In this document: piece after piece, positions 8,180 through 17,295 of the stretch
Layout: the number at the start of each line of letters is the position of its first letter
Position numbering within the stretch: position 1 is the first letter of the stretch
Source of the DNA: Bacteroidales bacterium M2
GTDB taxonomy: Bacteria; Bacteroidota; Bacteroidia; Bacteroidales; Muribaculaceae
Direction of reading: 5' to 3'
Length of the DNA stretch: 55,192 bases
NCBI GenBank assembly: GCA_001689415.1
Contig: LUJM01000119.1
Location: 14,400-69,591, forward strand
Program-made: the position numbers and the translations under genes
The notes under the pieces: generated by a model
Databases searched by the model: none
Told to the model about the DNA's origin: nothing
The model's input: the letters and a program-made list of their open reading frames with translations, nothing else

Positions 8180-8736
8180 CTTATGTCGAGGAGTTTGTGG
8201 GTCTGTAGCGAAAGCCTCCAGGTGGGATGCTCGAGGATGTAAGCTATCGTTTCGCTGATATTCAGTCCTGAGCATGGCTGCAAGAATCGGCGCGGGGTGT
8301 CGAATGCCGACGCTGTCTGCTCTACGTTTTGGCCTTGGTATACGATTTTGAGTTCGTCGACACGGTCGATTCCCCAAGGAGCGTCCTTTGGCGAGCATGT
8401 CACCCAGTCTACTTCAGGAGGCGCAGGCAGGCTGCCGTTTGTCTCGATCTGTACGTAGAATCCCTTGGCTTTTAGGAGCCTGAGCAGGTCGCTGTCGAGT
8501 TGGAGCAGTGGCTCGCCACCGGTGGCAACAAGGTGGCGGGTAGGGTATTGGGCACAGGTGTCGGCGATTTCGGCAGCGGTCATCGCCCGGCCATGGTTGT
8601 GGTCGGTGTCGCAGAAGTTGCAATTGCGGTTGCACCCGGCAAAACGGAGAAATACTGCCGGTGTGCCGGTGTAATATCCCTCGCCCTGAAGGGAATAGAA
8701 TATTTCGTTGACGATATAAAGCTTAGTCTCGCTCAT
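8176..8736 (-). CDS. queE: 7-carboxy-7-deazaguanine synthase QueE
   Basis: QueE is a radical-SAM enzyme that converts 6-carboxy-tetrahydropterin to 7-carboxy-7-deazaguanine in the preQ0/queuosine tRNA-modification pathway. The 186-aa product has NEIFYSLQGEG near the N-terminus and the CX3CX2C iron-sulfur motif (C35, C39, C42), followed by DTDHN. ATGGEPLLQ and the IETNGSLPAP substrate region follow. ATG at 8736 (MSETKLYIVNE) fits the family start and lies within the end of queD, with a 14-bp overlap. The queD-queE order supports the assignment. Confidence 0.96.
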   Translation of the reverse strand: MSETKLYIVNEIFYSLQGEGYYTGTPAVFLRFAGCNRNCNFCDTDHNHGRAMTAAEIADTCAQYPTRHLVATGGEPLLQLDSDLLRLLKAKGFYVQIETNGSLPAPPEVDWVTCSPKDAPWGIDRVDELKIVYQGQNVEQTASAFDTPRRFLQPCSGLNISETIAYILEHPTWRLSLQTHKLLDIR

Positions 8737-9055
8737 AAGATGCAGTGTTGCCTTCGCTTTCCTGTACGTCGACACGGAAACAGTTGTCGACATTGTCGCA
8801 AATCCAGCGTGCTATATTCTCGGCAGTCGGGTTGAAGGGGAGAACGTCGTTGAGGACTTTGTGGTCCATTTTTTCTTCGAGCATGCGCTTTACATGCGTG
8901 AAATCAGTGACCATGCCGGCATCGTTGAGTGCCTTGGCACGGCAATGCACGGTAATAATCCAATTATGACCGTGTATGGCGCTGCACTTGCTCTGATAAG
9001 GCAGATCCAGCCTGTGTGCAGCCGAAATCTCTATGCGTTTGGTGATATAGTACAT
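8723..9055 (-). CDS. queD: 6-carboxy-5,6,7,8-tetrahydropterin synthase QueD
   Basis: QueD makes 6-carboxy-tetrahydropterin from dihydroneopterin triphosphate, the second step of preQ0/queuosine synthesis. The 110-aa product has the zinc ligands H14, H28 and H30 (AAHRL and IHGHNW), the catalytic Cys24, the VTDFTHVK segment and the DHKVLND catalytic region. ATG at 9055 (MYYITKRIEIS) is chosen over a TTG six codons upstream. The gene heads a four-gene overlapping set that continues to queE. A TATCTTTG box sits only 7 nt before the ATG. Confidence 0.96.
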   Translation of the reverse strand: MYYITKRIEISAAHRLDLPYQSKCSAIHGHNWIITVHCRAKALNDAGMVTDFTHVKRMLEEKMDHKVLNDVLPFNPTAENIARWICDNVDNCFRVDVQESEGNTASYERD

Positions 9056-9062
9056 ACAAGTG

Positions 9063-9070
9063 CAAAGATA
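9063..9070 (-). promoter_or_regulatory. -7 promoter box abutting queD
   Basis: TATCTTTG (then C) on the minus strand matches TAnnTTTG and ends 7 nt before the queD ATG. It predicts a transcript with almost no leader. No -33 TTG at normal spacing is evident. Confidence 0.6.
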
Positions 9071-9164
9071 CAAAAAAATCTTGACACTTCGTCACTTCGA
9101 CCAAGCGTGTTACTTGCTTTTGGATGATTATGGAATGAGATGCAACATTCAATCTAACCGCCCT

Positions 9165-9509
9165 CTCGTAGGGTCGCGGCATGCCGCAATGCTGCTAACT
9201 TAAGGAAATAGAGTGTCTGAGATAGGAGCTTGGCTCTCCGAGACAAGCCTCGGCCAGTATCGCTAATATTTTGAATACCAACGCCTAATCGAGGCTTGTC
9301 TCGGAGAGCCAAGCTCCTATCGTTGCAGGTCCTTTTGCATAATCAACGACCCTTAAGTTAACAGCATTGTGCCGCAATGTCACTAACTTAAGGGTTTCAG
9401 CATCACGCCCTCTCGTAGGGTCGCGGCATGCCGCGACCGGATTTCAAAAGCTATTATTCATTGATACTCAATCCATTGACTAACGCGCCTACCCGGTCGC
9501 GGCATGCCG
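9165..9509. repeat. Intergenic palindromic repeat mosaic, cluster B
   Basis: This gene-free region upstream of queD starts with CTCTCGTAGGG and a truncated palindrome (9172-9187). Bases 9221-9321 form the best copy of the long-hairpin unit: 32-bp perfect inverted arms with a 37-nt linker. After shared stretches (CTTAAGTTAACAGCATTG, about 9353-9369) comes a double-palindrome unit. Its first 20-bp palindrome is at 9419-9438, followed by a 56-nt linker (with TTGATACTCAA), and its second palindrome begins at 9495. The IS element interrupts that second palindrome after 9509; its right half resumes at 11354. Confidence 0.88.
9221..9321. repeat. Long-hairpin unit, perfect 32-bp inverted arms
   Basis: The left arm 9221-9252 starts GATAGGAGCTTGGCTCTCCG and the right arm 9290-9321 is its exact reverse complement. 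The linker 9253-9289 runs from GCCAGTATCGCTAATATTTT to ACGCCTAAT. Each arm can also fold on itself (GCTTG/CAAGC and CTC/GAG around a GGA loop). Sister copies lie at 18600-18700 and, inverted, at 43697-43797. Confidence 0.92.
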
Positions 9510-9712
9510 AGGCCACTGAAAAAGTAGCTGATTTGTGGAATTTGGACGGGGATTCGCGGAAAAAATAGCGTCTTAAACGCGTTCTCACGGATCCTCGTTT
9601 TGAACCTCGATTTTCAATTTTAAAAATTTTGATGGCTCAAAGGGGCTCTATTTGCTTTTTAGGTGTATTGTCGTTCCATTTTTTATAATTCTGATTCCTA
9701 AGTCCATTTTTT

Positions 9713-11194
9713 CTATTTTTTTGCGAAGATTATCTTTAAATTGGACACGAAGAATGTGACGGCAGCCTGAAGCTCCATCATGTTGATACCTTTTGCCATC
9801 GTTTTTCCAAAACCCAGGCCCTGCTTGATGTGGGCGTTTTTAGCTTCGATCTTGTATCTCTGTCGTCGTCGCTTTTTGAAATAGTCTGTCTGCTTTCTCT
9901 TAAGGATGTCTTTCTGTTCTTCTGTCAGTGCCGTTACCGAGAATGATTTTTCTTTTGCGTCGCCAAGACATGTATTACGCAGCGGGCAGACCTCACACTT
10001 TTCTTTGTCAAATTTATAGATTGTCGCTTTTCGGCTGTTGTCATTTTTGTAGGTTACGGTTCGTTTGGATATTGCCAGATGTCCGTTTGGACATGTGAAC
10101 ATATCAGCGTCTTTATTGAAGGTAAATCCATCTCTGCCGTCGATTCCGGAGCCAAGATTCGGATGTGGCGGTGCGATTACAGAAAATTTATATTCGGTTC
10201 CAAGTTCAAGAATCGGCTGTCCTGAGTAAGCGCTGTCACCGATGAGCTCGTCGATGGCGAAGTCATCTTTGTCTGCCAGGTCCTTGATTGCATCCTTGGC
10301 CGCGACCGCATCTCCGACTTCGCCTGAGGTCACTTCCGCTCCCAGAACGAGTCTGCTTTCCTCGTCCATGAGAATCTGTGTTTTATAACCGAAGAACTCA
10401 GTGTCTGCCGTCTTATGTCCGACTCTGGCATCTGGATCATCAACGCTGGCGTTGTAGTGGTCGACGATGTCGTCAAGTAGCTCTTTGAAACGGTTGAATA
10501 TTTTTCTGACCGCATCGATTTTGAGCAGTTCGGAAAGATTTTCCTTAACGTAGCCTACAAGCCGGTAGCCATAGGCTACCTCACCGGTCAGGTCGGTGGC
10601 CCCGATGCTGTTGTCCTTTTCGACCTTTCCGCTCAGGCTCTCGTCGCACCTGTACAGCTGCGCACGCAGTCTTTTGGCGTACTCCTTCAGAGCCGGCACC
10701 GGTCGGTAGAGGTTGGCGCAGCTGACTGTATGCGTTCCGTCAACAATCACATTGACATGATACTTGCCATCGTCTTTCTTTTTCAGAATCCCCTTTTCGT
10801 AAGCCAGATCGATAGTCTTGGTCAACAACAGATCCATAAGGTGCTTATCCTTAAGACGCTGCTTGCGAAAAACGCACAAAGAACTCGGATGCGGCGGCAT
10901 ATCCTCAGGAGCCATGTCCAGAAAAAACTTGTATGCCATGTTCATCCTGACCTCCTCCATCAAGTCTTCGTCTGAAAGATCGGAAATAACCTTCAGCATA
11001 AGGCATTTGAACATCAGAACAGGGTCAATGGCTGCACGACCCATGTTATGGCTGTACTTATCGGTCAGTTCTTCGTATATGAAAGAGTAATCAATATCAT
11101 CGTGGAGCCGGCGCACTATATGATCCTTCGGTATAAGAATATCGAAGAGCTCCATATAAGGGCTTAATATTAGTGTCTTCTGTAGTCGCACCAT
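9713..11194 (-). CDS. IS1182-family DDE transposase
   Basis: This 493-aa transposase is full length, with no internal stop. The N-terminal DUF772-type region includes YSHNMGRAAIDPVLMFKCLMLK and HPSSLCVFRKQRL. The catalytic domain shows VDGTHTV (first Asp), IGDSAYSG (second Asp) and a late KIEAKNAHIKQGLGFGKT segment (Glu). A Cys-rich segment, CEVCPLRNTC, precedes the last part, as in IS1182 relatives. ATG at 11194 is preferred over a TTG two codons upstream. The -7 box TATCTTTG lies only 3 nt before this ATG, so the true start might instead be the ATG at 11155 (MELFDILIPKD). Confidence 0.93.
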   Translation of the reverse strand: MVRLQKTLILSPYMELFDILIPKDHIVRRLHDDIDYSFIYEELTDKYSHNMGRAAIDPVLMFKCLMLKVISDLSDEDLMEEVRMNMAYKFFLDMAPEDMPPHPSSLCVFRKQRLKDKHLMDLLLTKTIDLAYEKGILKKKDDGKYHVNVIVDGTHTVSCANLYRPVPALKEYAKRLRAQLYRCDESLSGKVEKDNSIGATDLTGEVAYGYRLVGYVKENLSELLKIDAVRKIFNRFKELLDDIVDHYNASVDDPDARVGHKTADTEFFGYKTQILMDEESRLVLGAEVTSGEVGDAVAAKDAIKDLADKDDFAIDELIGDSAYSGQPILELGTEYKFSVIAPPHPNLGSGIDGRDGFTFNKDADMFTCPNGHLAISKRTVTYKNDNSRKATIYKFDKEKCEVCPLRNTCLGDAKEKSFSVTALTEEQKDILKRKQTDYFKKRRRQRYKIEAKNAHIKQGLGFGKTMAKGINMMELQAAVTFFVSNLKIIFAKK

Positions 11195-11197
11195 ATA

Positions 11198-11228
11198 CAA
11201 AGATACTAGTAATTAATGAGTTGGCCAA
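11198..11228 (-). promoter_or_regulatory. Transposase promoter
   Basis: On the minus strand TTG (11228-11226), a 20-bp spacer and TATCTTTG (11205-11198) form a good Bacteroidetes-type promoter immediately before the transposase ATG. Confidence 0.7.
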
Positions 11229-11353
11229 TTTTTTTTAAAACAAAAAAACAACTTTTTGCCATCCGAATCAGCATCTCGGTAAATGTGACTTCAGCCCCGC
11301 GGAGAGTAATCGGTAAAAATGTTGTCCACCGACATGGACTTTTTCAGTGGCCT

Positions 11354-11605
11354 CGGCATGCCGCGACCCTACGAGAGGTGGGTAATTTTTTGTGCTTTTT
11401 CCTTAAGTTAGCAGCATTGGCATTGTGCCGCGACCCTATGAAAGGAAGGTTTTATAGGGCGTTGAATATCTGTAAGTTAGTATCGCCTAACTGAGGCTTG
11501 TCTCGGAGAGCCAAGCTCCTGTCGTTGTCGGTCTTTTGAATTATCAACCTTAGGCTAATAGCATTGTTATGGACTCTCCGAGGACATTCTTTGAGGGGTG
11601 GTTTA
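11354..11605. repeat. Intergenic palindromic repeat mosaic, cluster C
   Basis: Right of the IS the interrupted palindrome resumes (CGGCATGCCGCGACC, 11354-11368) and is followed by CCTACGAGAG. Next come CTTAAGTTAGCAGCATTG, a decayed GCCGCGACCCTATGA piece, and a lone right arm of the long-hairpin unit (11493-11523, one substitution). That arm is preceded by TATCGCCTAACTGAGG, so its left arm is replaced by different sequence. A partial CTCTCCGAGGAC block follows near 11574. I see no gene between 11354 and 11721. Confidence 0.8.
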
Positions 11606-11664
11606 ATTAAGCGGTTGCATTATTTTTTTAGAGTTTCAAAAGTGTGCATGGAAGGAGTATATAT

Positions 11665-11697
11665 AAAAAAACGCCTCGGCGAGAGGCCGAGGCGTTA
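11665..11697 (-). terminator. Terminator after the first Sus operon
   Basis: On the minus strand an 11-bp GC-rich stem (AACGCCTCGGC with GCCGAGGCGTT) closes a short loop and is followed by a T-run. It lies 25 nt after the stop of the SusE-position lipoprotein gene. Confidence 0.92.
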
Positions 11698-11721
11698 TAT
11701 ATAGGAGATTAGAGATTTTGC

Positions 11722-12648
11722 TTAGTTAGCAGGACGTTCCATGCTTGATACATAGAAATAATCTGCAACTGTGTTTCCAAATATAAATGCCCATAAGGGG
11801 TAGGTACCTGTTTGATCGCTGGGCTGTACTGTCATAGCGGTAAAGGTGTCGTTGTAATCAAACACTGTTCCTCCTTTGTCGTTAATATAGAATTTGCCAT
11901 TTTCTAAGATACCTTCATAGAAGGTGAAGGATTGAACGCCATAGTTACCGCCAAGTTCGACTTCGCCCATGGCCCAACCATAAGGGAAGGTTACAGTACC
12001 AGTCTTAGTCTCCTCGTCGTATGTAAAGTAAGCACGCAGCGACAGACCGTCACCTACACGATTGGAGAGGAAGTTGTTAACAACATAATAATTCTTATAA
12101 CCACCGTGACCTTCGTCAAATGAAGTGAGGTTGATCAACATCTTCGATGCTGCACCCTCTTCATCGATAACGTTAAGGTACCAATCACCGGCGCAGCGGT
12201 CGTAAGGTTCAGAGTCATTGTCCTTGATTTCAACCTTTGTGAAATTTTGCGAGCCAACGGTTGCACCTTCAGCCGATACGATTGTTACATCGCAGTAGCG
12301 AGCTTCGTTCATGTCCTTGTCGTCAACAATTGTCAGTTCGAGGTTGTAGGTGTTGTCCTCGGGGAAAATGACAATAGTGTTGGTTGTCATGTAAATATTC
12401 TGCTCATTGACTGCGGGGTTTTCGTAGTCAGACTTAATGGCAAAAGTAACTTCTACGTTGCCATTACGTTCACCATTAACGTTAACAGGAATTTTTACTA
12501 TACCGCGACCTTCTTTGGTAGAGAATTCTCCCTGACCCATCTCAACGGTCACGTCCCCCATGGTGTTGAAATCGGGGTCGTTGTTGTCGGAGCATGCGGT
12601 TACCGAAAGAGCGGCAACTGCTATGGCGAATATTTTGAGATATTTCAT
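11722..12648 (-). CDS. SusE-position outer-membrane lipoprotein
   Basis: A 308-aa lipoprotein with a lipobox ending at Cys19 (LSVTAC) and an Asp/Asn-rich start. Residues about 30-145 look like a Calx-beta or DUF4843-like beta-sandwich (VKIPVNVNGERNGNVEVTF, then FPEDNTYNLELTIVDDKD and FTKVEIKDND). The C-terminal half (CAGDWYLNVIDEEG to the end) is beta-rich with many aromatics. It is the third gene after susC and susD and probably a surface glycan- or ligand-binding lipoprotein, like SusE/SusF by position, although sequence identity to SusE itself is not recognised. A terminator follows. Confidence 0.8.
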   Translation of the reverse strand: MKYLKIFAIAVAALSVTACSDNNDPDFNTMGDVTVEMGQGEFSTKEGRGIVKIPVNVNGERNGNVEVTFAIKSDYENPAVNEQNIYMTTNTIVIFPEDNTYNLELTIVDDKDMNEARYCDVTIVSAEGATVGSQNFTKVEIKDNDSEPYDRCAGDWYLNVIDEEGAASKMLINLTSFDEGHGGYKNYYVVNNFLSNRVGDGLSLRAYFTYDEETKTGTVTFPYGWAMGEVELGGNYGVQSFTFYEGILENGKFYINDKGGTVFDYNDTFTAMTVQPSDQTGTYPLWAFIFGNTVADYFYVSSMERPAN

Positions 12649-12683
12649 AATTCGGAATTTTACTTTATTCGTTAACTACCGTA

Positions 12684-14195
12684 TTAATAGCCGGGGTTCT
12701 GCTGGCCTGCCATCTGGGGGTTAACCTCCATTTCGCTCTGAGGTATGGGCCATGTGAACTTGTAGCTGTTTGCGGGATAGCTCATGTTGATAGTTGAACC
12801 CCAAAGGAAAGGAGCAACATCTTCCTGAGGATTAGAACGATTCATGCCAAGATGCCAACGACGGAGGTCGCCCATGCGGAAGCCTTCACCGATAAGCTCT
12901 TTTGTACGCTCGAGACGGATTTCGTCGCGAAGTTCCTCACCGGTGTAAGTTACACTCTTATAGTTGCGGATACGTGCTGTACGGACTGCTTCGAGGGCTT
13001 TGAGAGCATCGCCTTCTTTCTGAAGTTCGAAAGATGCTTCTGCAACAATAAGATAAAGCTCGCTGCTGCGGAAGGGTTTGGGCATGTTCATTACATTGTT
13101 CTCAGAAGAAACTTTGAGGTCAACGTTGCCGGGGAATTTGTTGAAGCAGTATGTTGTAGCATATTCGCCTTCGAAATTGAGGTCGCGTGTGTCAAAGAAT
13201 GCACCATAGCGTGCGTCGGTACGACGGCTGTACATGTCAAGACATGTCTGAGTGGGTACGTAGTCAGATTTGTCGTCGTACATCGACAGCCAACGGAGAC
13301 CGATAGAACCTGAAAGTTCGCTTGGAGCAGACATGAAGGGACGGAATATGATTTCAGTGCCTTCGTCCTGTGTCCACATTTTAGAATAGTTGGCATACGA
13401 AACAAGTGCGTATTTACCAGTTCCGATAACCTCATTTGCCTTGGTTACAGCAGTCTGATAGTCTTTTGTCCACAGAGCGAGACGAGCCTGAAGAGCTTTA
13501 ACTACATTAGAGTTAACGTAGGCAGACATCGATACTACTGTTTTGGGGTTGGCTTTCTCATATTCGATCAAGGTTGCGAGAGCATTATCAAGGTCTTTGT
13601 TGATAAATGCAAGGCTCTCGTTCATTGTCGAACGGCCAACGTATGTAGTGCGGTCTGCTGTGGGGTTGTATGTTTCAAATACAGGTATACCAAGAGCAGG
13701 AGCGTCGGCATTAGCTTCGGTATATTCGGGGCAGAAACGATCGAAGAGAAGGGTGTTGTAGTATGCACGAGTGAACTGTGCTTCTGCAATGAATCGTTTG
13801 TACTCAGCGATAGTAGCTTCGTCGTCAGTAGACTCCAGCAGCGGTTGCATCTTGCTGATGAAGTAGTTGACAGAGCCAACTTGCAGAATTAATGAACCAA
13901 AGTAGGAGGTAATTTCGCCAGAAGTCGGAAGCACGTCGCCGCTTGCGTATAGTATGCCACGGTTACCAACCTGGTTGGTAGCCTGGAACATATCCATTTG
14001 AATTTCAGGATCGGTAAAGTAGCCGCTTGTTGTAACCGAACGCAGGTTTGCATAGATGTAGTTGCGATAGCGGCTTGCATCGTTCATGCCTGCAAAAGGC
14101 TCTTCACCATTTAGGGTGCCTACAGGATCCTTTTGCATATCGCAAGAGGAGAGGATGCCTGCAGCAAGAAGAAGTGAAAATATAATTTTTTTCAT
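12684..14195 (-). CDS. SusD/RagB family nutrient-binding lipoprotein
   Basis: A 503-aa SusD homologue. The signal peptide ends in the lipobox LSSC (Cys18), anchoring it on the outer-membrane surface as the lid over its SusC partner. Family features include tetratricopeptide-like helices (AEAQFTRAYYNTLLFDRFCPEY), a KALQARLALWTKDYQTAVTKAN stretch near 230-255, and the C-terminal EEVRTARI/RLERTKELIGEGFRMGDLRRW segment. It ends NPQMAGQQNPGY, a typical SusD terminus. It starts 15 nt after the SusC gene, in the same operon. The substrate cannot be read from the sequence. Confidence 0.95.
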   Translation of the reverse strand: MKKIIFSLLLAAGILSSCDMQKDPVGTLNGEEPFAGMNDASRYRNYIYANLRSVTTSGYFTDPEIQMDMFQATNQVGNRGILYASGDVLPTSGEITSYFGSLILQVGSVNYFISKMQPLLESTDDEATIAEYKRFIAEAQFTRAYYNTLLFDRFCPEYTEANADAPALGIPVFETYNPTADRTTYVGRSTMNESLAFINKDLDNALATLIEYEKANPKTVVSMSAYVNSNVVKALQARLALWTKDYQTAVTKANEVIGTGKYALVSYANYSKMWTQDEGTEIIFRPFMSAPSELSGSIGLRWLSMYDDKSDYVPTQTCLDMYSRRTDARYGAFFDTRDLNFEGEYATTYCFNKFPGNVDLKVSSENNVMNMPKPFRSSELYLIVAEASFELQKEGDALKALEAVRTARIRNYKSVTYTGEELRDEIRLERTKELIGEGFRMGDLRRWHLGMNRSNPQEDVAPFLWGSTINMSYPANSYKFTWPIPQSEMEVNPQMAGQQNPGY

Positions 14196-14210
14196 TGTTG
14201 TAGCTCTTTT

Positions 14211-17200
14211 TTAGAATGTCACACCAAGACCAAACTCATACTGACGTGTATTGGGGTAGTAGAAGAATACAGTCTGTGTTTCGGGTTCGGGATCGTAACC
14301 GGTGAAGTCTGTGAAAGTAAGGAGGTTGCGGCCGGTGAAATGTACGCTAAGACCGCTGAGGCCTGCTTTGCTTACGATTTCCTGAGGGAAATTATAGGCA
14401 AGAGTAAGGTTTTTCAGACGAACATAAGAAGCGTCTTCAAGCCAACGAGTATCGCCCTGCTGGATAGTTTCGCCAACTTTGGGGATGTCGGTAATCTGAC
14501 CGGGAGTTGTCCAAACATTCAACATGCAAGTGCGCTGGTTGCTTGATGTAGCGTTGTTGTTATCGGTAAGGAAGAAGAGGTCGGCATTGCGCATCCATTT
14601 GTTAGCAGCCCAGTTGAAGTCAACGCGGAGAGAGAGGCCTTTCCAGCGGAGGTCGGTGCCGAAACCGCCGTGTACAGGCGACATGGGAGTCTTGCCTTCG
14701 ATACGAACAGCGTCGCGGTCGCGGTTGTACTCTTTGGTGAGGTTGCCTTCTTTGGTGTACCACATCTGCTTACCGTCGCGGGGGTCAACACCTGCATAGC
14801 GTACCATATAGTATTCGTATGCGGGACGGCCAATCTCGAGTTTCGAAAGACCGAGGGTGAGCTCGTCGAGACCGTCGTAGAGACCTGTGATGGTATTCTT
14901 GTTATAGTTGAGGTTGCAGCGGAGCGCCCAGTACCAGTCTTTTGTCTTGATAAGATCGGCGCGGAAATCGAGGTCAACACCAAGGTTGCGCATCGAACCT
15001 ACGTTGCCCCAGCCGCTTGAGCTACCAGATGTGTAGCTGTAAGGTATGCTCATAAGCATATCGTGGGTATTCTTGACGTAGAAGTCGAAGTCAACATTGA
15101 ACATATTTAGGAATCCGGCGTTGAAACCAACGTCGAACGAGTGTACGGTTTCCCAAGAAAGGGTGGGGTTGGCAGCCTGAGAGATACCGATAGAAGAACC
15201 ACCGTTGTAGATAGGACCTGAACCAAGAAGTGACTGGTATGCGTAATTGTCGAACGACGAGTTACCGGTAGTACCGTAGCTTATGCGCACTTTGGCATTG
15301 TCAATCCAGGCGATATTCTGAAGGAATGATTCGTTCTTTACATTCCACATGCCGCCGACAGAGAAGAAGTTCGACCAGCGGTGACCGGGTGCAAAACGAG
15401 AGCTACCGTCACGACGGAAGTTGAAGTCGAAGAAGTAGCGGTTGTCGAAGCTGTAGTTGAGGTTGGCAAACCAAGAGTTCATTACGAGTTCGCCAATGCT
15501 TTCTGTTATATTATCAATAGATACGGTGGTACCCTGTGAAAGAAGCAATTGACGAACATCAGTGAAGCCGTCTACGAAAAGACCGAATGAGTGGCTCTTC
15601 GAAAGAATTGTTTCCTGACCAAGCAGTACGCTGAAATCATGGATATCCTTGAGGCTGAATTTGTATTCAGCAGTATTGGTGTAAGTAAATTGATAGTAAC
15701 GACCGAAAGACTGCTGAGCATAGCCTTCAGAAAGAGTGCCGGGACGTGTGCCGTGAGCGTAAACGTCACCCATGGGTGTGTAGAGAGTTTCCTGGGGGAA
15801 GCCCTGGTTGCTAACTCGCTGATCGTAAGCGTCAACAGACTGCTGAGCACGGAGTGTGAGGCCCTTGATAGGACGAATCATCTCGTACATTGCAGCATTG
15901 GCAGTTATGCGGTTGCGGATAACCTTACGGTTTTCATTGATGTAAGCAGGAGTGGGCATCTGTGAGTAGTGCAGATACTGTGCTTTGCCAAGCCAGTTTG
16001 CTGTGCCATCTTCATTGATAGTATAGTAGTAAGGCGAATCGTAAGGCAGTGTGCTAAGTGCGAAGGCCATGGGGTTGGTAGAATAATATCTTGAGTTGCC
16101 AGAGTCATACTGGTTGCCTGATTCGTTGTTGGTCTGATACTTGGTGTAACCGAGGTTGGCCTGAAGACCGAAGTAGAACCATTTGTTGGCGCGGGTATCG
16201 AGGCTGAAGCGCAGAGTTTCGCGACGCATGCCAGACTGGTCGATGATACCTTCCTGATCGAGGTGGTTGAGCGATACATAGTATTTGGTATGCTCGGTAC
16301 CGCCACTGATTGAACCCTCGAGAGAGTATGTGGGTGCGTGGTTGTTGTAGATTTCTTTTTTCCAGTCGGTGTTGATGCCGAGTGTTTCTACAGCGTAACG
16401 GGCGGCATCAGAAACAGGGCTGCCAATCATATCGCGGTATTTGATGTACTGATAAGAGTCCATCATCTCGATATTGTCGGTTGCCATTTGTGACCAGCCG
16501 TATTTTGCACGGATATTAACCTTGGCCTGCTCGCCGAATTTACTCTTCTTCGAGGTAATAACGATAACGCCGTTAGCAGCACGTGAACCGTAGAGAGCAA
16601 CAGAAGCAGCGTCTTTGAGCACGGTGATGCTTTCGATATCGTTGGGGTTGAGGGTAGAGAACACGGTCTGGGTTACAGGAGCGCCGTCGAGGATAAACAG
16701 AGGAGTTGTCGACGAGTTGAGCGAGTTGAGACCGCGGATACGGATATCGTTTTCGGTCGACGAGGGGTCACCCGAAGCAGAAGCGATCGAAAGACCTGAT
16801 ACCTGGCCCTGGAGAGCATCCACAAACGAAGGAGTGGTGATGTTCTCGAGCTGCTTCTCTCCAACAACGGCCACCGAACCAACGACAGAGCCGAGTTTTT
16901 TGGCCGAGCCGTAACCGGTAACGATAACCTGGTCGAGCATAGTAGAAGAGGTAGAGAGAAGAACAGTCATTTTATCGGAAACCGGAACTTTCTTGGTTTC
17001 CATGCCGACATAAGAGAATTCAAGTTCTTTAACAGAGGTCGGAATCGAGATTGTGAATCGTCCATTGACATCGGTAGCGACACCGGCACCACCTCCCACA
17101 GGTTTGACTGATGCGCCAATCAGCGGCTCATCAGTGTCGGCATCGAGTACGACTCCGCTGACAGTGCGGTTCTGAGCGATCGCGCCCAGCGTTGTCGAAA

Positions 17201-17234
17201 CAATCACCGCCAGTAAAAATAACAGCTTTTTCAT
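14211..17234 (-). CDS. SusC/RagA family TonB-linked outer-membrane transporter
   Basis: A 1007-aa TonB-dependent transporter. The signal peptide (residues 1-20) precedes a carboxypeptidase-regulatory-like beta-sandwich (VSGVVLDADTDEPLIGASVK, about 25-100). The plug domain follows, with VIVTGYGSAKKLGSVVGSV, NDIRIRGLNSLNSS and ESITVLKDAASVALYGSRAANGVIVIT (about 105-230). The rest is the 22-strand barrel, ending in the terminal aromatic strand YEFGLGVTF. With SusD it imports an oligomer captured at the surface. No carbohydrate-active enzyme or sensor gene is adjacent, so the substrate is unknown. A promoter and a structured leader lie upstream. Confidence 0.96.
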   Translation of the reverse strand: MKKLLFLLAVIVSTTLGAIAQNRTVSGVVLDADTDEPLIGASVKPVGGGAGVATDVNGRFTISIPTSVKELEFSYVGMETKKVPVSDKMTVLLSTSSTMLDQVIVTGYGSAKKLGSVVGSVAVVGEKQLENITTPSFVDALQGQVSGLSIASASGDPSSTENDIRIRGLNSLNSSTTPLFILDGAPVTQTVFSTLNPNDIESITVLKDAASVALYGSRAANGVIVITSKKSKFGEQAKVNIRAKYGWSQMATDNIEMMDSYQYIKYRDMIGSPVSDAARYAVETLGINTDWKKEIYNNHAPTYSLEGSISGGTEHTKYYVSLNHLDQEGIIDQSGMRRETLRFSLDTRANKWFYFGLQANLGYTKYQTNNESGNQYDSGNSRYYSTNPMAFALSTLPYDSPYYYTINEDGTANWLGKAQYLHYSQMPTPAYINENRKVIRNRITANAAMYEMIRPIKGLTLRAQQSVDAYDQRVSNQGFPQETLYTPMGDVYAHGTRPGTLSEGYAQQSFGRYYQFTYTNTAEYKFSLKDIHDFSVLLGQETILSKSHSFGLFVDGFTDVRQLLLSQGTTVSIDNITESIGELVMNSWFANLNYSFDNRYFFDFNFRRDGSSRFAPGHRWSNFFSVGGMWNVKNESFLQNIAWIDNAKVRISYGTTGNSSFDNYAYQSLLGSGPIYNGGSSIGISQAANPTLSWETVHSFDVGFNAGFLNMFNVDFDFYVKNTHDMLMSIPYSYTSGSSSGWGNVGSMRNLGVDLDFRADLIKTKDWYWALRCNLNYNKNTITGLYDGLDELTLGLSKLEIGRPAYEYYMVRYAGVDPRDGKQMWYTKEGNLTKEYNRDRDAVRIEGKTPMSPVHGGFGTDLRWKGLSLRVDFNWAANKWMRNADLFFLTDNNNATSSNQRTCMLNVWTTPGQITDIPKVGETIQQGDTRWLEDASYVRLKNLTLAYNFPQEIVSKAGLSGLSVHFTGRNLLTFTDFTGYDPEPETQTVFFYYPNTRQYEFGLGVTF

Positions 17235-17295
17235 ACTTTAATTTAATAAGACATAAAATGTTTGTTTGATTGATTGATTCTTAAGCGAATTATAT

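Larger units (their letters stand above)
9510..11353 (-). mobile_element. IS1182-family insertion sequence in a palindrome
   Basis: The element is 1844 bp with perfect 16-bp terminal inverted repeats: AGGCCACTGAAAAAGT at 9510-9525 and its complement at 11338-11353. A 10-bp direct repeat, CGGCATGCCG, flanks it (9500-9509 and 11354-11363). Removing the element and one repeat copy restores exactly the 20-bp palindrome GGTCGCGGCATGCCGCGACC seen intact elsewhere in the window. Because the target is itself palindromic, the outer boundary could be drawn a few bases differently. The single transposase gene is intact, so the element may be active. Confidence 0.9.

Noticed and set aside
8180..8398. Longer N-terminus for the DUF4105 gene
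   Set aside because: The extension overlaps queE in another frame, has no signal sequence, and the ATG at 8179 gives a signal peptide and an ATGA overlap.
9165..9509. CRISPR array
   Set aside because: Repeat units are palindromic, irregularly spaced, in both orientations and not separated by unique spacers of constant length; no cas gene is present.
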